Of a stretch of DNA of 64,000 nucleotides, positions 1-12,900 are shown piece after piece. Below the pieces are notes generated by a model. The model saw only the letters and a list, made by a program, of their open reading frames with translations. It made no database searches and was not told where the DNA came from. Source of the DNA: Isoetes taiwanensis. Taxonomy: Eukaryota; Streptophyta; Lycopodiopsida; Isoetales; Isoetaceae. The stretch covers positions 948,280 through 1,012,279 of the forward strand of contig JAJEKV010000046.1 in assembly GCA_021234155.1 (NCBI GenBank), in the 5' to 3' direction. How positions within the stretch are numbered: the stretch's first letter is position 1; the number at the start of each line of letters is the position of its first letter. The position numbers and the translations under genes are program-made.

Positions 1-180
1 TCCAAGTACAGATCTTTAAGATTGCTCAGTTTTTCAGAGGACGGAAAGGCGCTATTTAAAGCATTGTCGCAAAGGGCAAGATATGTAAGATTGTGCAAAG
101 ATCCTAGTGATTCAGGAATATTATCACTTAAATGGTTTCTTCAGGAATATTACCACTCAAATATTTCCTCTCACCATGAA
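1..180 (-). pseudogene. Leucine-rich-repeat (LRR) gene fragment, broken
   Basis: Read on the minus strand, the first 180 bases give plant-type LRR text: one frame has NIPESLGSLHNLTYLAL followed by a second repeat ending in LSNLKDLYL, matching the plant pattern of L, N and IP spacing. A preceding repeat (LSGNIPEET) lies in another frame, so there is at least one frameshift or stop between repeats. Such repeats occur in receptor-like kinases and receptor-like proteins, but no kinase, signal peptide or membrane segment is visible here. The fragment leaves the window at base 1, so the missing part may lie outside. It abuts a LINE 3' end, which may have disrupted it. The LRR call is secure; the gene type is not. 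Confidence 0.6.
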
Positions 181-479
181 AAATGAGAAATAGAAAATCT
201 TTTTCAACAATGATTTATTTAATGATTTGTCATTGCCAGACCTATGTTCTCTTACACTGTGGCAATGGGGCCTCAACGCCTAAAAGCCCGGCTAAAAACG
301 AGAGCTTCGATGGGCGGCCGGATGGAATGTGCGTGAGAACGCAGGTGCATCCAAGTGAAAGCGGGGAGGCGGTTCCGCAAGTCTCGCGATACCTTGATAC
401 ATGCTTCTCGGCAAGCTATGGGATGCCAAAGACCCTTGAGCAGGTCAAGGCGGCACGTTATCAATACCCCATAAATCCC

Positions 480-1020
480 ATCTTGGGCGGGGCCCGGTAA
501 TGCTACCTGCGACTATCTACCCATGAAAAAGCCCAGATCCATTGCCTCTATTAAACAAAGGTGCACACCATCTCCGTTGATTGAGACGGAGATGGATTGG
601 GGAGCTGCGTCGATTGGATTTTGTCAACGCCGGCAGATTGGAGCTATGGAAGACTAATGCCACACCCCTTCGAGTTGTCCCAAGATATGATCTTTCTGCC
701 CCGTCACCGTGACCCCATGAGATGTTGAGCAGGAGCTCGGTACGGAGGTTGGGATCATATATTCAAGAGATCATGGATCACCGAGATCAGCTTGGTCCTC
801 GGGCACTTACCTGATACATGTACATATTTCTGTCACCCATGATATATATTTGTATTTGTATTTGTACACTTTGACAGCAAACCTATTCCTGTAACGGTTT
901 TTCCCTCAAACAACCCTTCGGGGCGGGGCGGGGAGGGGTTTTTTAACCCAGATAGTAATATGCTTGCTGCGCCTCCTATTTGAGTCCCATAGGCCAATTG
1001 GTCTCCGTGGACGATAAAAA
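480..1020 (+). mobile_element. LINE (non-LTR retrotransposon) 3' end, 5'-truncated
   Basis: The stretch shares its last 250 bases with the 3' ends of the minus-strand LINEs at about 10000 and 23200 and with the fragments at 42796 and 62810. Shared landmarks are a GGATCATAYATTCA start, a structured core (893-951) and a terminal block ending GTGGACGATAAAAA. Upstream (about 540-720) lies a possible broken C-terminal coding piece with no intact frame. The copy is truncated at its 5' end, as is common for LINEs, and is followed directly by a CTATT microsatellite. Where the element begins, anywhere in 200-500, is uncertain. No functional protein is encoded. Confidence 0.6.
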
Positions 1021-1071
1021 CTCTATTCTATTCTATTCTATTCTATTCTATTATATTCTATTCTATTCTCT
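1021..1071 (+). repeat. (CTATT)n microsatellite at LINE 3' end
   Basis: About ten units of CTATT with one imperfect unit follow the LINE terminus GATAAAAA without a poly-A run. Other copies of the same LINE end in different short repeats (see 9982 and 42706). Confidence 0.9.
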
Positions 1072-1105
1072 AGTAAATAGATGACCTTACACTTCTCCAT
1101 GCAGC

Positions 1106-2950
1106 TAACGTAAAAAATGCAAGACCAAGTTTTCCAAGATATTATCAGCACAGATCTCTCTTAAAAAAGGATATTAAGGCTACATTAACCATGCTCAAAG
1201 TTCCTTTCTATACTTAAAGCTAAAGAACATTAAGCCGAAAAGATCATGAAGGTTTGCTCACCTTTTGCACGCATCTATCCTCTTGCACGCATCTATCATC
1301 CATTCACAGCCCTATTGTGCTTCAGATTTAATGCAACAATATACTTGTATCTGCAGGAAAAAATATTAAAGTTAATTGTGGACATAGTTGTTCCAGCATG
1401 CATTCCATTCATCTACTGTGGGTTTACCTCCATCTTGTTAGTGCAGAACAACAAAAAAGAGAACCTCTAAGCCGAGGTTATTGATCGAGCACGTCCTGAT
1501 ACACAACCTTTTTTCAACCCTAACGATCTCAACGTTGAGCCTTCCAAGGTTACAACAGTTGAAAGCTACAAGATCAAAGCTACAAAATGGCACATCTAGC
1601 TAAACTAGCACTAAATTTTGTAATTCTTTTTGCAATAAAATAGAACCCTCATTTCTGAAGCCTTGACAACATAAAGGGACTCGACACTTATATGCACCAG
1701 GGCATGCAATTCTCTGTAACTAACAACATCTTAACTCTCTTATAAAAGCTCCAATCTGTCCTTGTAAGTTTCTTCGCGACAAGAACCCTAATCAGAAAGT
1801 GCGTATGGATGTTGACTCTTAATTGTTCCTGTTGCTCAATATCTTGCTTTTGCTTATGTTTTGCATATAGTACCTATGTCAAGATTATTTATGCTATGGA
1901 AATGATTTATATCAAGTAGAACATTCCTCCTCTGAGCTACCATTAGAAAAAATGAGAATATATGCGAATTTGATAAACCCAGACTAGATATGAGGTAGAG
2001 CATATTGCATAAAGAACACCTGGATTGCAATATGAAAGTACCAAAAAGACATCACTGCAAAGCTCCATCCCAAATTGGAGAAATTTGTAGAACCATATCA
2101 GTATTGAATTGACAATTTACTAAACTGTTCTATATGATGGCATTATATTCGTTGCTCATTCACACCTCTGGCTCCATATCTATTTGCCCTCTCTATGTTA
2201 GCTTTATGGATGCTTTGAAATACAAGAATTTACTTGTCGTCAGACTGTCGCAAGAACAAATCAATTGGATATTGATCTCTAGGAAATCAAATCGATACTA
2301 TTTCTCAACAAAGTGGTGCGGGCATAACTTCCCAAATGCTACCCATGAACACGCTAGAATTTCCTTGTATTTACTTGACCGTAGATCGAATCTAACGATT
2401 TAAAAGCTCTCCGCGTGCACAATAATCTTATTCTGGCTTCAACATGGATTCAACATGGATAGCTTCAAATGGCTTCAAAGTCTCAACTCGTGTGCAAAAA
2501 AATTTATTAACTTTTAACCAATGGCATATACTAGGTTTATGCTCTGGTTATAACGAGGATTTCCGAACTGTTAGAATGCGCTTTGTGGAGGAGACCGTAG
2601 TTGGGAGATATTGGCCGGAACGTGTGAGCCACGCTTATGGGCACTTCCCCACATCCGATGCAAGCTCGAACCGGTCCATTTCCCGGCCTCATGGTAATTT
2701 TTCTTTCGTTAACATTTCGATCCGTTTTAGTTCCGATCTGGGCTGTTCCTTAACCGAGGATGCAAGGCGCGGCTTGAAATCTTAGGGATCTGAAATGTTT
2801 TCCTATGCGAGTTGAAGAATCTGGTTCTAATGCAGGTGAACCCTGACTTATCTGCAAACAAGGCCTAAAAGTATAAAGTTGCAAGCATATAAACACTACT
2901 TTTTCTTAAGATATCATTACCAATTGAAGGAGGGTTTCTTGGGTTAGAAA
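1106..2950 (+). promoter_or_regulatory. Upstream region and probable 5' leader of the CDKF gene
   Basis: No recognisable protein is encoded here; the short ORFs are not conserved as open frames between the two units. A leader intron is possible: a GTAATTTTTC donor at 2694 and a TCTAATGCAG acceptor ending at 2835 (142 bp), both also present in unit 2. The G+C-rich stretch around 2560-2690, just upstream of the donor, could be the transcribed leader. A specific TATA box could not be chosen with confidence. Confidence 0.35.
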
Positions 2951-2951
2951 G

Positions 2952-4535
2952 ATGAGCAGTGATGAGGAGGACTTTGATTTTCGCCCTTATTGGAATATTT
3001 ATGATGAACCAAAAGTTCGGAATAAATATGAAATACTTGGTAAGGTTGGCTCAGGCACATATTCAGATGTGTTTCGTGGAAGAAGGAAAGAAGATGGTTT
3101 AGTTGTTGCTTTAAAAGAGGTCCATCATGAACAGAGTGCTAAACGGGAACTTGAGGCTCTTCTTCTTTTCCAAAACCATCCCCATATTGTAAACCTTCTT
3201 GAGTACTTTCAACAGGGTTCTCATATTTTATTTGTTTTGGAATATCTTCCTTCTTCGCTTGATGATGTAATTAAGAGGCGAAATGGAAGGCTTTCTGAGG
3301 AAGAGATAAGGGGTTGGATGTTGCAGCTTCTTCAAGGCGTGGCAGCATGTCACAGGGTCTTCATCCTGCACAGGGATTTGAAGCCATCAAATCTCTTAAT
3401 CTCAGAGGATGGAAAGCTTAAAATTGCTGATTTTGGTCAGGCACGCTTGATCTGCAAGGAGAGTGGATTGGAAATATCAGAACAGGAGAAGGATCTCGAC
3501 AGTGTAGACGATGGTATTGGGATTGATGCTATTGGGGTGGAGAACAAGGTGAAGAGTCATCTTGAATGCTGGCTTGAAGATGGCAAGCTTGCCACAAATG
3601 TGAACAATGAGCTGTATTCAGAGATTGCAGAAAGGGGCAAGGCAGTTGACAATAGATCCGAGATAGAAAAATTGCCTGCCATAAAAAATCACAATTGGCT
3701 TCCTGAAGAGCAAACTAAAGAAGCAGATGATATTGAGGCAACTGATGTTGCATATTTTGATGATATGCCTAATCATATGATGGGCCATCATGGAGAAGGG
3801 ACCTCATTGAAAAACTCTGAGGAGCTGCCATTGTCAAGAAGGTCTTCTAATGAGGAGGACCAGCGTTCAGGACAATTAGATGAGCCTTCCCAATCAGTAA
3901 ATGCTGAATTTGGTGAGAGTGAGGGATTACAGGATGTGGATTCTCAGCTTCTTCAAGGGGATGCTGGGTCCTATTACCAAGAATCTGAAAATATTGATGA
4001 TGTCGTGAATAGTAGCTGGTCCTATCCAGAACCACAAAATAGCAAGTCACAATTTACCAATTGTGTGGGCACAAGATGGTATAGGGCACCGGAGCTGCTT
4101 TATGGTGCCACAAAATATGGTGCTGGAATAGATATCTGGGCTGTTGGATGCATTTTCGGAGAACTCATCCAAGGGGAAGCCCTATTTCAGGGCATCTCTG
4201 ATATTGACCAGCTCAGTAGGATTGTTCGAGTGTTGGGTACTCCAGATGAAGTAAGTTGGCCCGGTGTTTCAGAGCTACCTGACTATGATAAAATATATTT
4301 TACAAGCGATCCTTTAGGTCTTGAAAAGCATGTCACTCGAGCATCAAAAACTGCAGGTCAATTGCTGGGCAAATTTTTAGTTTATGACCCACTTCAGAGA
4401 GTAAGCGCTGAAAATGCATTAATGGAAAGCTATTTTTTTGAGGGTTCTTTGCCCATTCATTCAAGCAAGTTATCGGACAACAAAGCAGGCAAAATGGACA
4501 TGGAGCGTCTTAATGCATGGCTGAATGGTAAATGA
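2952..4535 (+). CDS. CDKF;1: Cyclin-dependent kinase F-type (CDK-activating kinase, CDKF;1-like)
   Basis: A single 527-residue open frame with a complete protein-kinase domain. Visible parts are the glycine loop GSGTYSDV (33-40), ATP-binding lysine in VALKEV (K55), catalytic HRDLKPSN (140-147), DFG (160-162), the T-loop GTRWYRAPE (373-381, with T374 as the likely phosphosite) and DIWAVGC (394-400). About 205 acidic, low-complexity residues (about 166-369) separate DFG from the T-loop. An insertion at this place is the hallmark of plant CDKF kinases, which phosphorylate other CDK-activating kinases and the RNA polymerase II tail; this one seems longer than in Arabidopsis, whose protein I recall as about 480 residues. 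The chosen ATG follows GTTAGAAAG and starts the conserved acidic N-terminus. No intron interrupts the frame. A broken second copy lies at 16239-17814. Confidence 0.93.
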   Translation: MSSDEEDFDFRPYWNIYDEPKVRNKYEILGKVGSGTYSDVFRGRRKEDGLVVALKEVHHEQSAKRELEALLLFQNHPHIVNLLEYFQQGSHILFVLEYLPSSLDDVIKRRNGRLSEEEIRGWMLQLLQGVAACHRVFILHRDLKPSNLLISEDGKLKIADFGQARLICKESGLEISEQEKDLDSVDDGIGIDAIGVENKVKSHLECWLEDGKLATNVNNELYSEIAERGKAVDNRSEIEKLPAIKNHNWLPEEQTKEADDIEATDVAYFDDMPNHMMGHHGEGTSLKNSEELPLSRRSSNEEDQRSGQLDEPSQSVNAEFGESEGLQDVDSQLLQGDAGSYYQESENIDDVVNSSWSYPEPQNSKSQFTNCVGTRWYRAPELLYGATKYGAGIDIWAVGCIFGELIQGEALFQGISDIDQLSRIVRVLGTPDEVSWPGVSELPDYDKIYFTSDPLGLEKHVTRASKTAGQLLGKFLVYDPLQRVSAENALMESYFFEGSLPIHSSKLSDNKAGKMDMERLNAWLNGK

Positions 4536-5140
4536 TTTTATAGTCTTCAATAAGCAGCATCTCATGGTGGAATCTGAGAGTATTAAGGAGAATAAACACA
4601 TATGACCTCGTGACCTTAAACCTGGTGCAGGTCTTGTTATCCTAATTTCCACTTATTTTTTTTATCGTGTTTTGAATCTATGGAGTTCCTTTGACTTCTG
4701 ATGTGTTATAACAATGGTCTTGTTGAGAATCTGCTTTGTGTAGACTTTACAGTATCTGCTTCAGTCTGTAAGAGAATGCCCGCTTCCATTGCAGCATATA
4801 TTGGACTTTCAACTTTAGTTTTCCTAAATTCGTGAAGCATGCTTTCTGCTAATCAAATATTTTAGTATTTACCATCTTTGTTATATTTTAGCACTTACCA
4901 TTTTTGTTAACTCTTTAGTTCACACAAAATGAAGCACTGGTTTCAAGAGAACCTTTAACCATTGTATGGTTTAAACGTGAATGAAATGTAATTGAAGATC
5001 AAAGAGAAAATTTGCTTGAACATTTCTTTTTGGGTTGCCCGAAAGGCAAACCCTAGACCTGTAAGTGAGGAAGGAAGAATATTTGCATAATATTTGAATA
5101 TATGAATAGGAGGAGATTTATGGAATGTTTGCAGAATATG
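4536..5140 (+). other. 3' flank of CDKF; no gene seen
   Basis: An AT-rich stretch following the kinase stop, present also in unit 2 (17815-18440). It probably holds the 3' UTR. A hairpin of type GGGTTGCCCGAAAGGCAAAC at 5032-5052 (unit 2: 18322-18342) marks the approach to the copia sequence. The copia 5' LTR was not recognised here. Confidence 0.4.
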
Positions 5141-6287
5141 CCAAACTGATGACCAGAGATAACAGAACAAAAAGAAGATGTTGAGTTGCAACAAATATGG
5201 ACACATAGGCAAAAGCTACGTCACGAAATTGATAAAAAGAAAAATCAAAGCAAGGCCATAAAAGAACAAAGAGGAAAAAAACAAAATGCAAAAAGCAATA
5301 AAATAGATAGAAAAAGACTCGAGCTCACAAAGCAAGCAAAAGTAGTAGCGATCTGAGAGAAAAGACATAGGATAGTAGCGGTCTGAGGAGAAAAGACATA
5401 GGATCGAGATCAGTGACTTTGTTGTGTCAATCCAGGGGGGCATTACTTGCTTGTGCCAGCGGCAGCAAAACTTTATGTGATAACCTTATTGCAAAATAAT
5501 GCATATGGATTCAATGGATGTGTGGTTGGTCTTTAGTTGCATTGAATTTTGCAAAAGTAGGCATGTTGGTCAGGCGCATCTTGCCTTATTATGATATCAT
5601 TCAAGGATTGTGGTATCTTGACTGCGGTGCAAAGTGACCACAAGACCCGGTCATCGAAAGGAAGCATTCCGCGAGTTATCATCCCAACAATTCGGAGACG
5701 AAAGAGTTAAAAATTGGGAAAGTAAAATTCAATATAGTTGGCATTGGCTTCGGTGAAACTAAACTTTTCTTTGCGAGGGGCATCTATATGTAAAAAATGT
5801 CTTGCATGTTACGAGTTAGAGGCAAAAACCTTCTCTCAATGCGAAGAGGATGATGCAAAATGTTTTGTGACTTTCGAGGAAATGGCGGATGTGTGGTTAG
5901 GATAGGAAGCAAGTGGTTTTGGCCAAAGGAGAGAAATCGAAGCGTTGGTCCTCCAAAGACACAAACAAGGCATCTGGCCCGCCATAGAAGATCAAACTAC
6001 AAAAGTACATGTACGCGAGGATTGGCGTGCAAACTATCCTTTGCTTAAAATAATGCATGAGCAAAAGGCGGTTCACGGGGCTCCCAAAGATTTGCAAGCC
6101 AAAGGCAATGTGTAGGGGGATACATTTTGGGCAAATTACGAAGGAAACCCTATAAAAAGCGAGTTCAAAAGCAACCAAACAATTAGAGTTGCTTCACATG
6201 GATCTATAGGGACCATCGGCATCCGGTCGGCTTGGAGAATCCAAGTATGTTTTTGCTCATTATTGCAGTGACTATAATAAAACAAGG
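5140..6287 (+). pseudogene. Ty1/copia gag-protease-integrase 5' half, unit 1 (badly broken)
   Basis: The same sequence as 18440-19544 in unit 2 but with indels and substitutions every 10-40 bases, so no domain stays open. Recognisable pieces are a CNKYGHIGK zinc-knuckle start (5187) that then loses its reading at the CTG sites, remnants of the protease and pre-integrase regions, and the last stretch before the insertion at AAGG (6284-6287). A 30-base stutter repeats the GAGAAAAGACATAGGAT block near 5355-5402, which unit 2 has once. Many changes convert CAG or CTG in unit 2 into CG-containing strings here. Confidence 0.8.
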
Positions 6288-7492
6288 TCTTTGCGCTGCG
6301 GCCGCGGGTTCCCTCCATGGCGGAGGAAGTGAAGTGGCTTAAATCATAGTTCAAGTAAAACTTATCATGTAGCAATGTTTGGCTTGGCATGCGTTGGGTT
6401 TGGGTGGGAATGGGTGAATAATAAACCCATGTGTATTTAGAGGTTTATAAGCGGTTTTGTGTAGAAGTATAAGGATTCCGCGTTTTGCTTCTTAACATTT
6501 GTTACGCACATAACAGACAAATTACCTCTTTCTTGACAAATTACTTTGGAAGAAATAGAAATTATTTTTCTCCATAAATAAAATGTGTTTAATCTCATTA
6601 ATGAATAGTTTATTATTCTTTGTTCCCAAATAAATCCCCATTATTTCCGGGAGTTACTTGCCAACTTGCTTCTACACTTTTGATTACCGGCAACTATATA
6701 CAATAGACTAAAATGCCATTTGTTAATGTTGTAATGGCTTGAGCGATGAACAAATGGGGGCCTTATCACCGATTGGTGACAAACCTTAACACGCAACACA
6801 ATCAATTTTGCCTTTAGAATATGCAACATAGCATCATCAAATAATTATAGCAATCAAATGATTAAACAACATGCCCTCATAAGAAAATCATTCTTGCACT
6901 AGCGAAAACCCCTAAGACCAGCGTAAAATTTTAGAAAGGATGGACCTACTTGGAATTCTAAAAAGGGAAGGAGGTATAATGCATAGCATAGCCTTTTAGG
7001 ACCATTATGATTCTGGCGAGGTTGGGAAGGTTCTTGAGGTTGGTTGGGTTGTCTTCATGAGTGAAAGCTTAAAACATCAAGCCTTTTTTTTAATTAGTCC
7101 TCATCAATACCCCATCGGTTGATTTATAAGACTTAATTTTTGGTCGCGTTGTATGCTTACGCCTAGAAAGTGACAACATTGCAATACTATGACCATAGGA
7201 CAACTTTGGTATTTGTGTGATTCTCATGTTGATTCAATTTTTCAGACAATCTTGAAATGTGATCATATAATACATGAGCAATAACCATAGATCGAGCAGC
7301 AACATGCCTCTAAGACTTAATTCCACGACCATAACCATAGATCAGACAGCAACATGCCTATGGGCTTAATTCATAGCCATGTGAATATGCCTCTCTTGTT
7401 GTTTCATGGTAATAAATAACAAACTATCTTTTGCCATAGCCCCTTGCTTTTGGGCCTGTACTTATAGGTGGTTGAAGTGAATTCAACTACTA

Positions 7493-7521
7493 CGACCATG
7501 ACCATGACCATGACCATGGTC
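7493..7521. repeat. CATGAC short tandem repeat with palindromic end
   Basis: Units of ACCATG repeat several times and finish as ACCATGGTCAT. Unit 2 has the same array at 20742-20770. Confidence 0.8.
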
Positions 7522-8737
7522 ATATGTACATAAACAGCGGGGAAGTTGATTGATCCTGTGCGAGACTATGAGGCAATATGCCTCTATTTATGAATTGTAC
7601 TATAAAATAGGCTCCAGCTTTTCCTAGTTGACAACTTCATCAAAGTTATCATTACTATGCTTGCAAGTAACAAGCGGTTCAAACAAATGGATATCTTCCC
7701 TATCCATATACGTCATTACGATTATGGCTCTTTTAAAAAACCATAACCTCAGGAAACAAATGTCGATGCTTGGCCGAACAAGAGACTTCATCGCGGTTAT
7801 TTCCTTTAACAAGACGGGAAGCTGGACTGATTTTTCTTGTAACCTGAAAACACAACCATCTTGATCCATAAAGTAGACTAATGGATGGAAACTTCAAATG
7901 TACTACTTTCTCAATGCAACTATTATTTCATCTTTTAAGGTAGGAAAGATTACACACATTATGTGGAAAAAAGCACCAAACAATGAAAATGAGAACTCAT
8001 CATGGAATGCCTCAATGATATAAGAGCTACTCCACATACTGGACATCTAGCAAACTTAAAAAGTACCATAAACAAAAGCCGCGAGGAACTGCAGTTACAA
8101 CCTATGATGCATGAAATCCATGCTCCATGCGGTTAAATTTTCTCAAAGCTTCAGCAACACCAAGGCCGGTTGGATGAATCGGAAGTGAAAATAAGTTACC
8201 AGCATTAGGGCATTTCCAAAACCAATCATTTGCAATGAAATATATATCAAGCCTTGCGGATGGGCTGGGCGGATAATATATTCTTGATGCTGACAATATC
8301 AAAGTGCTGCACCCAGTAGCGAAGAAAGCTTTAGTCATAGTTTTGCGCAGCTCCTTCATCAAATCATATAGATCTTGGCATGGGATCTAGCTGTTCATAC
8401 ATCTTGTCGTCCTCGAAGGAATATGGCTAGATCAACACATGGCCTTTTATTAAAAGCGGGCTTTGAGGATCTTCCTGCGCTTCACGCATCTACAAAATGC
8501 ACTATATTTCCTCCGGCGAGAATCCCCATTAGAACACATGTCGGCGAATCGCATTTTCACGGCAGACTCTATCGTTTCTTGCGAGCCGGAACCAATATGA
8601 GAGCAACATTAAAAGCGGATGGAAACAAAAATGAGGGAGGCGGAAGCCATGAAGAACGCCATAGCCAGTTCACCTGCGGTTTGAGGAGAGGCACCGACTT
8701 GAGAAATGGCCGAGTCCATTTACCCTCAATAATGGGT

Positions 8738-8835
8738 TTTAGCGAGTCATTGGCATATTCTAGGTATATCTTGGCATATGTCTGCCTAGAATATACCACA
8801 AACCCACCTCAACAAGGGCTTGCCCCTTAAAGAGC
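8738..8835. repeat. Two-hairpin module, unit 1 copy
   Basis: An inverted repeat around GGCATATTCTAGG is followed by GGGCTTGCCCCTTAAAG. It is a degraded version of the modules at 21955-22055 and 30450-30562. Confidence 0.55.
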
Positions 8836-9981
8836 AACAGCAAAAGTAATAGTAATAACCAAGCGGGGCATACGCCAATAAACATGTTCAATATATTATG
8901 TAGGCACAACAACAAAAACCAAATGCCCTTGCATCTCTAAAATACCATTTGGATGAATTAAGCATAAAATCGACACATGTAAAATATTCCATAAATTCAG
9001 GCGCTATTTTAAGCAAAAATTAAGCCGCCGACGTGCGAGCTCTCATCGTCCATTCCTTGCATTAAAAAAGACAAGCATCGAGAGAATATGCCTACAATAA
9101 TCTCTCTTAGCGGCTCCTACGCCTCTAGTTAGAATTCACTGAAATCACGTGCGATCCTTCGCGATTCCGGAATCCTTCAACCCGCGATCGATCCTGCATT
9201 GTTTTGCCCATCGCTTTCCATGCTGAAGCCTCTTCAAAATTAATGCAGCGAGGTCTTTTTTTTTTTCTTTTGTTCCTTTGTAATTTTTCCATCTCTTCTT
9301 TTGTAATGTAGATCATACCACTGTGATTTTATTACGGTCGATTAGCCCATTTTGTTTTAGATCTCACGGGGTAGCATCCGGCATTTAGGATTCCAGCGTC
9401 GGCATCAAATGGCAGTTGTCTATAGTCCTTCTCTCAAGGTATGGTCTCTAATTGGAGAAGAAAAAATTTGAGGAGGCTTGCCACTGCTTGGCGTCGTCTG
9501 CTTGTGTAGTTACTTTGAAAATTAGCTACAAAAACTTTTTTTTTTCAACTATTGCAAGAAAACCCATCCAAACCACAAACAGCGCCCTTAATAGCAACCA
9601 CCACTTTAAGTTCCTCACCGGGCAAAACTATTGTTTTGAAAAATACAATCACGGCAATCATAGTCTCAACCCGTTGGCAAAACACCCTCCCACTACCAAA
9701 CGAATTGGGCAAAGCCTATATCACTTGTGGTTTTTTAATACTTTCATCTTCAAAAATTACTTCAAATGAATTGGGCAAATATATCACTTTAACTTTTTTT
9801 CAATGCTTTTTTATCTTTAAAATTACTTCGGACTTGCCTTCAGGACCAAAAGCTTAAAGGCAAAATTACTACAAAGGTTATTCTTTTTGTTGCCAAAAAG
9901 AATGTGGTTCCATTGCTCCTAAACAAAAAGGGAGAAATTACATGGCCCCAAAATTTGGGGCCCGGGGGGGCTTATCGTGGA

Positions 9982-12900
9982 TGGAAGGAAGGAAGGAAGT
10001 TACTTTTTATAGATCCACGGAGACCAATCGGTCTATGGGACCAATACAAAAAACGCGACAGCGGATTCTTGCCGGATTAAAAACCCCGCCCACGAAGGGT
10101 TGAGGAAAAAGCAGTGGCGGCAATCGGCGCAACGACAAAGCTATGCTAATCATATAAAAATGCAAAAACATCATATATCACGATCATACCACCGTAGTAC
10201 CTGAGTCCCGGCCGGACAGCGGTAGGGGCAAAAGGTGACCTCGGAGGTCGATTACCTCACGGATGTATGACCCCGGGGCCACGCATCTTGTGGTGTGTTC
10301 ATCGGCAAATGCGTCACAAAGGCGTCCGGCCAGTACTAAGGGAAGCGTATCTGGCCGGATCGGTGAGCGGCTGGGCAACTCTGGGGAAAGTGTGGGACTC
10401 ATCCTCAATAGCTTTTGGATTTGGCGGCAGCCGAGCACACGTCTTGGCCCGGAACTCCCAATCCACTGCCAGATCGATCACGAAGATGGTGGGCACGATG
10501 CGAATGGAGCAATGAGTGCAGCAGCTTTTTGGTGGGAGCAGCGGTAGAGGCTGTGGGCCCGGTGACTATGCGAGGTTGATGTGCTCCTTGTAATGGGCCA
10601 TTTTGACACCTTTCACAGAGCAATGGGGTCCAGGCTTGCGAGGAAACAAGCATCTGGAATTGCTCCCTTGGGTTGTCCCGCGATCGGCGTGCGCCGGGGC
10701 ATGCCTTTATCACATTATCTGCCGTTCCATCTGGCGAACCAGCGATCTCTCTTACCCCTCCAGCTGGGGCCACAAGCGGCTGCGGACTCGCGTACCGGTG
10801 TAAAAGCGGTGCGGGGCCAGAGAGCATCACCATGGTAACCACTTTAGAAAATAGGCGATGTAATGTCTATCAAAGGGCTGCCGGCGGCAAAAGAATCCGT
10901 TTCCCGCGGAGAATCGATGGGGGAATTTGAAGGTTTTTCACCCAAGTGCGTGCCAAAAATGCCTTACGCACCTGCTCCAAGTCATTCGAGGTCGCCAAAA
11001 GCAGCCCAGGGCCCCCAAGCCTCGACCCGTCTGAAGAACAGGCTAGAGCGGTGCGAGCAGAGATGGCCGGTATTTAATCATATAGCTCTGCACAGTGGCT
11101 GACATTGTTGCATGGCATGGCGCTTTCCGGCCTCTTGTCACCCCATAGGCGGATAGAAGCGCCTCCCGGCGAGGAGGAACTCCACCCCTAGGTACCCTTG
11201 TAGGTGGGCGTGGCGTCAATTTTGTCTAGATCCCAGAGTCACGGGGAGGCATGGGGGTGGCGTGAAGAGGATATAAGAGAACCACCACGGTCTTGGCGGT
11301 TGGCCATGCAGCCTTAGCGACAAAATGTGTCTAGGGCATCCGGTGGGGCCCGCATAACCCAGGGTGTGGAGCGCCCGAGGCCAACATCGTCGCATAGATG
11401 GTGGCGGATGACTGCAGTGCAAAAGTTGTAATGCCATCCCCATGCTTTCGATGTGAGGCTCTAAGCGATCAATGTAGAGGCCAAAAAGTGTTGGCCGAGG
11501 GGCAACCATGGGACCACGATACTCTTGGTAAAATGCTTGACTGTCGGTGCATCCTGCCAAAACAACTCTCATACAGCACTTTGTATATGGCATTACACCG
11601 AGGCCGTAGGGAGCCCGATTGCCTTGATCTGGCTAACTTTCGAGGACATTATCAAAGCCTTTGCGAAGTCCACAGCGGCAATACAAAGTCGGCGATGATT
11701 AAATTTTGTCTTCAACTCGGTGCGCGTAAAGAATATAGTCCATGATTCGTTGAAACGGCGGGGTCTAAAGCTTTACTTTGTGTGAGGGCTCGCACATCCA
11801 TTTGCCCTACGCCCGGCCGGAGTCAGCTGCTTTCGGGGAATGCCGATTAGCGGTTTGGCAAATCTTGGTGACCATGATGCGTCAGGTAATGGCGGGGCGG
11901 TGTGGAGTCGCCTTAGCCTTATTGAATAGGAACAACCACCGTGTGGTCCATTGTCGGAGGCTCCCACCGCAATGCTCTACGTTGAGCAGAATTGAGTGAG
12001 GACCAAAACTGGCGGTACATACGCCCACTTAGCGAGTAACTTCGGCACGCATACCATCGGTCATTTGCCTTCCCATTAGCTAGCGTTCACGGGCCCTCCT
12101 CTTTATCCCTGCGTCCACGAGAACCAATGGGGAGCCATCACATTGAGGGGGGTATGGTGTAGCGTCCTTGTGGCGGGTCATAGAAATTTGCTGCAAATCG
12201 CATTCCCCTTTGCACGGTGTGATATCCCACAGCCAAGTGGTGGCCTTAGAAGCACTCTGCGCCAAAAGGTTCGAGGATGAGTGTCAGCCGACCAAACATC
12301 TCCCACGATGCACGGCAAGGTCTGCGCCCTTTGTGTGTCGCCGGATAGGCGGCGGTGATGCGTGTGGTGGCTTTGCAAGCGGGTACACGGATCCGGGATG
12401 TGGCCGGGCAGCGCTTGCGTTCTTCTGATCCGCGCATCAAACCGCCGATTTACTTGGCGGGAATATTCTTACGACCTGGCGGCGGCCAGCGAAGTGCGCA
12501 ACATCGCGCATCGCGTAATAGCGAAGTCGGTAGTACATCTGCTGCTCCTAGTGTGGAGAATTACCGCGGGAGTACTGGGGGCGTCCATAGCAAGCATCGT
12601 AGTCCTCTGCACGCTCATATGTCGAGTCTCAAGCCCGAGGAGCGGCGGCATAGTGGGGAGACCACAGCGGCTCGCCAAACGAGTCAAATAAAGTGGGAGG
12701 TGATCACAGGTCGACCCTCCTCATCATTGTTTGTGCCCACCAGGAAGCTTGGTTGATGAGATGCATATCTTGCGCAACTACAAGCACACATATCCCACCA
12801 CACTAGACCCTCCCCACGATTGTCTTGTCATGCGCATGTGTGCACTTACGAGAATGTCAGGACCCTTGTGAAAGGCCATTGCAAATTATCAAGTCAAAAA

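Larger units (their letters stand above)
6288..9980. mobile_element. Left part of an insertion in copia, unit 1; no gene recognised
   Basis: AT-rich DNA that interrupts the copia integrase after AAGG. No transposase, polymerase or host protein could be recognised on either strand. It contains CATGAC repeats (7493-7521) and a two-hairpin module (about 8738-8835) that recurs at the right end of the insertion (30450-30560). Unit 2 carries the same DNA at 19545-23190. Confidence 0.5.

Noticed and set aside
2444-2785. Upstream ORF as a separate gene
   Set aside because: Not kept open in the second unit; fits a transcribed leader with an intron.
5032-5052. Bacterial-type terminator
   Set aside because: A GGGTTGCC/GGCAAACC hairpin in plant DNA; better explained as a mobile-element motif.
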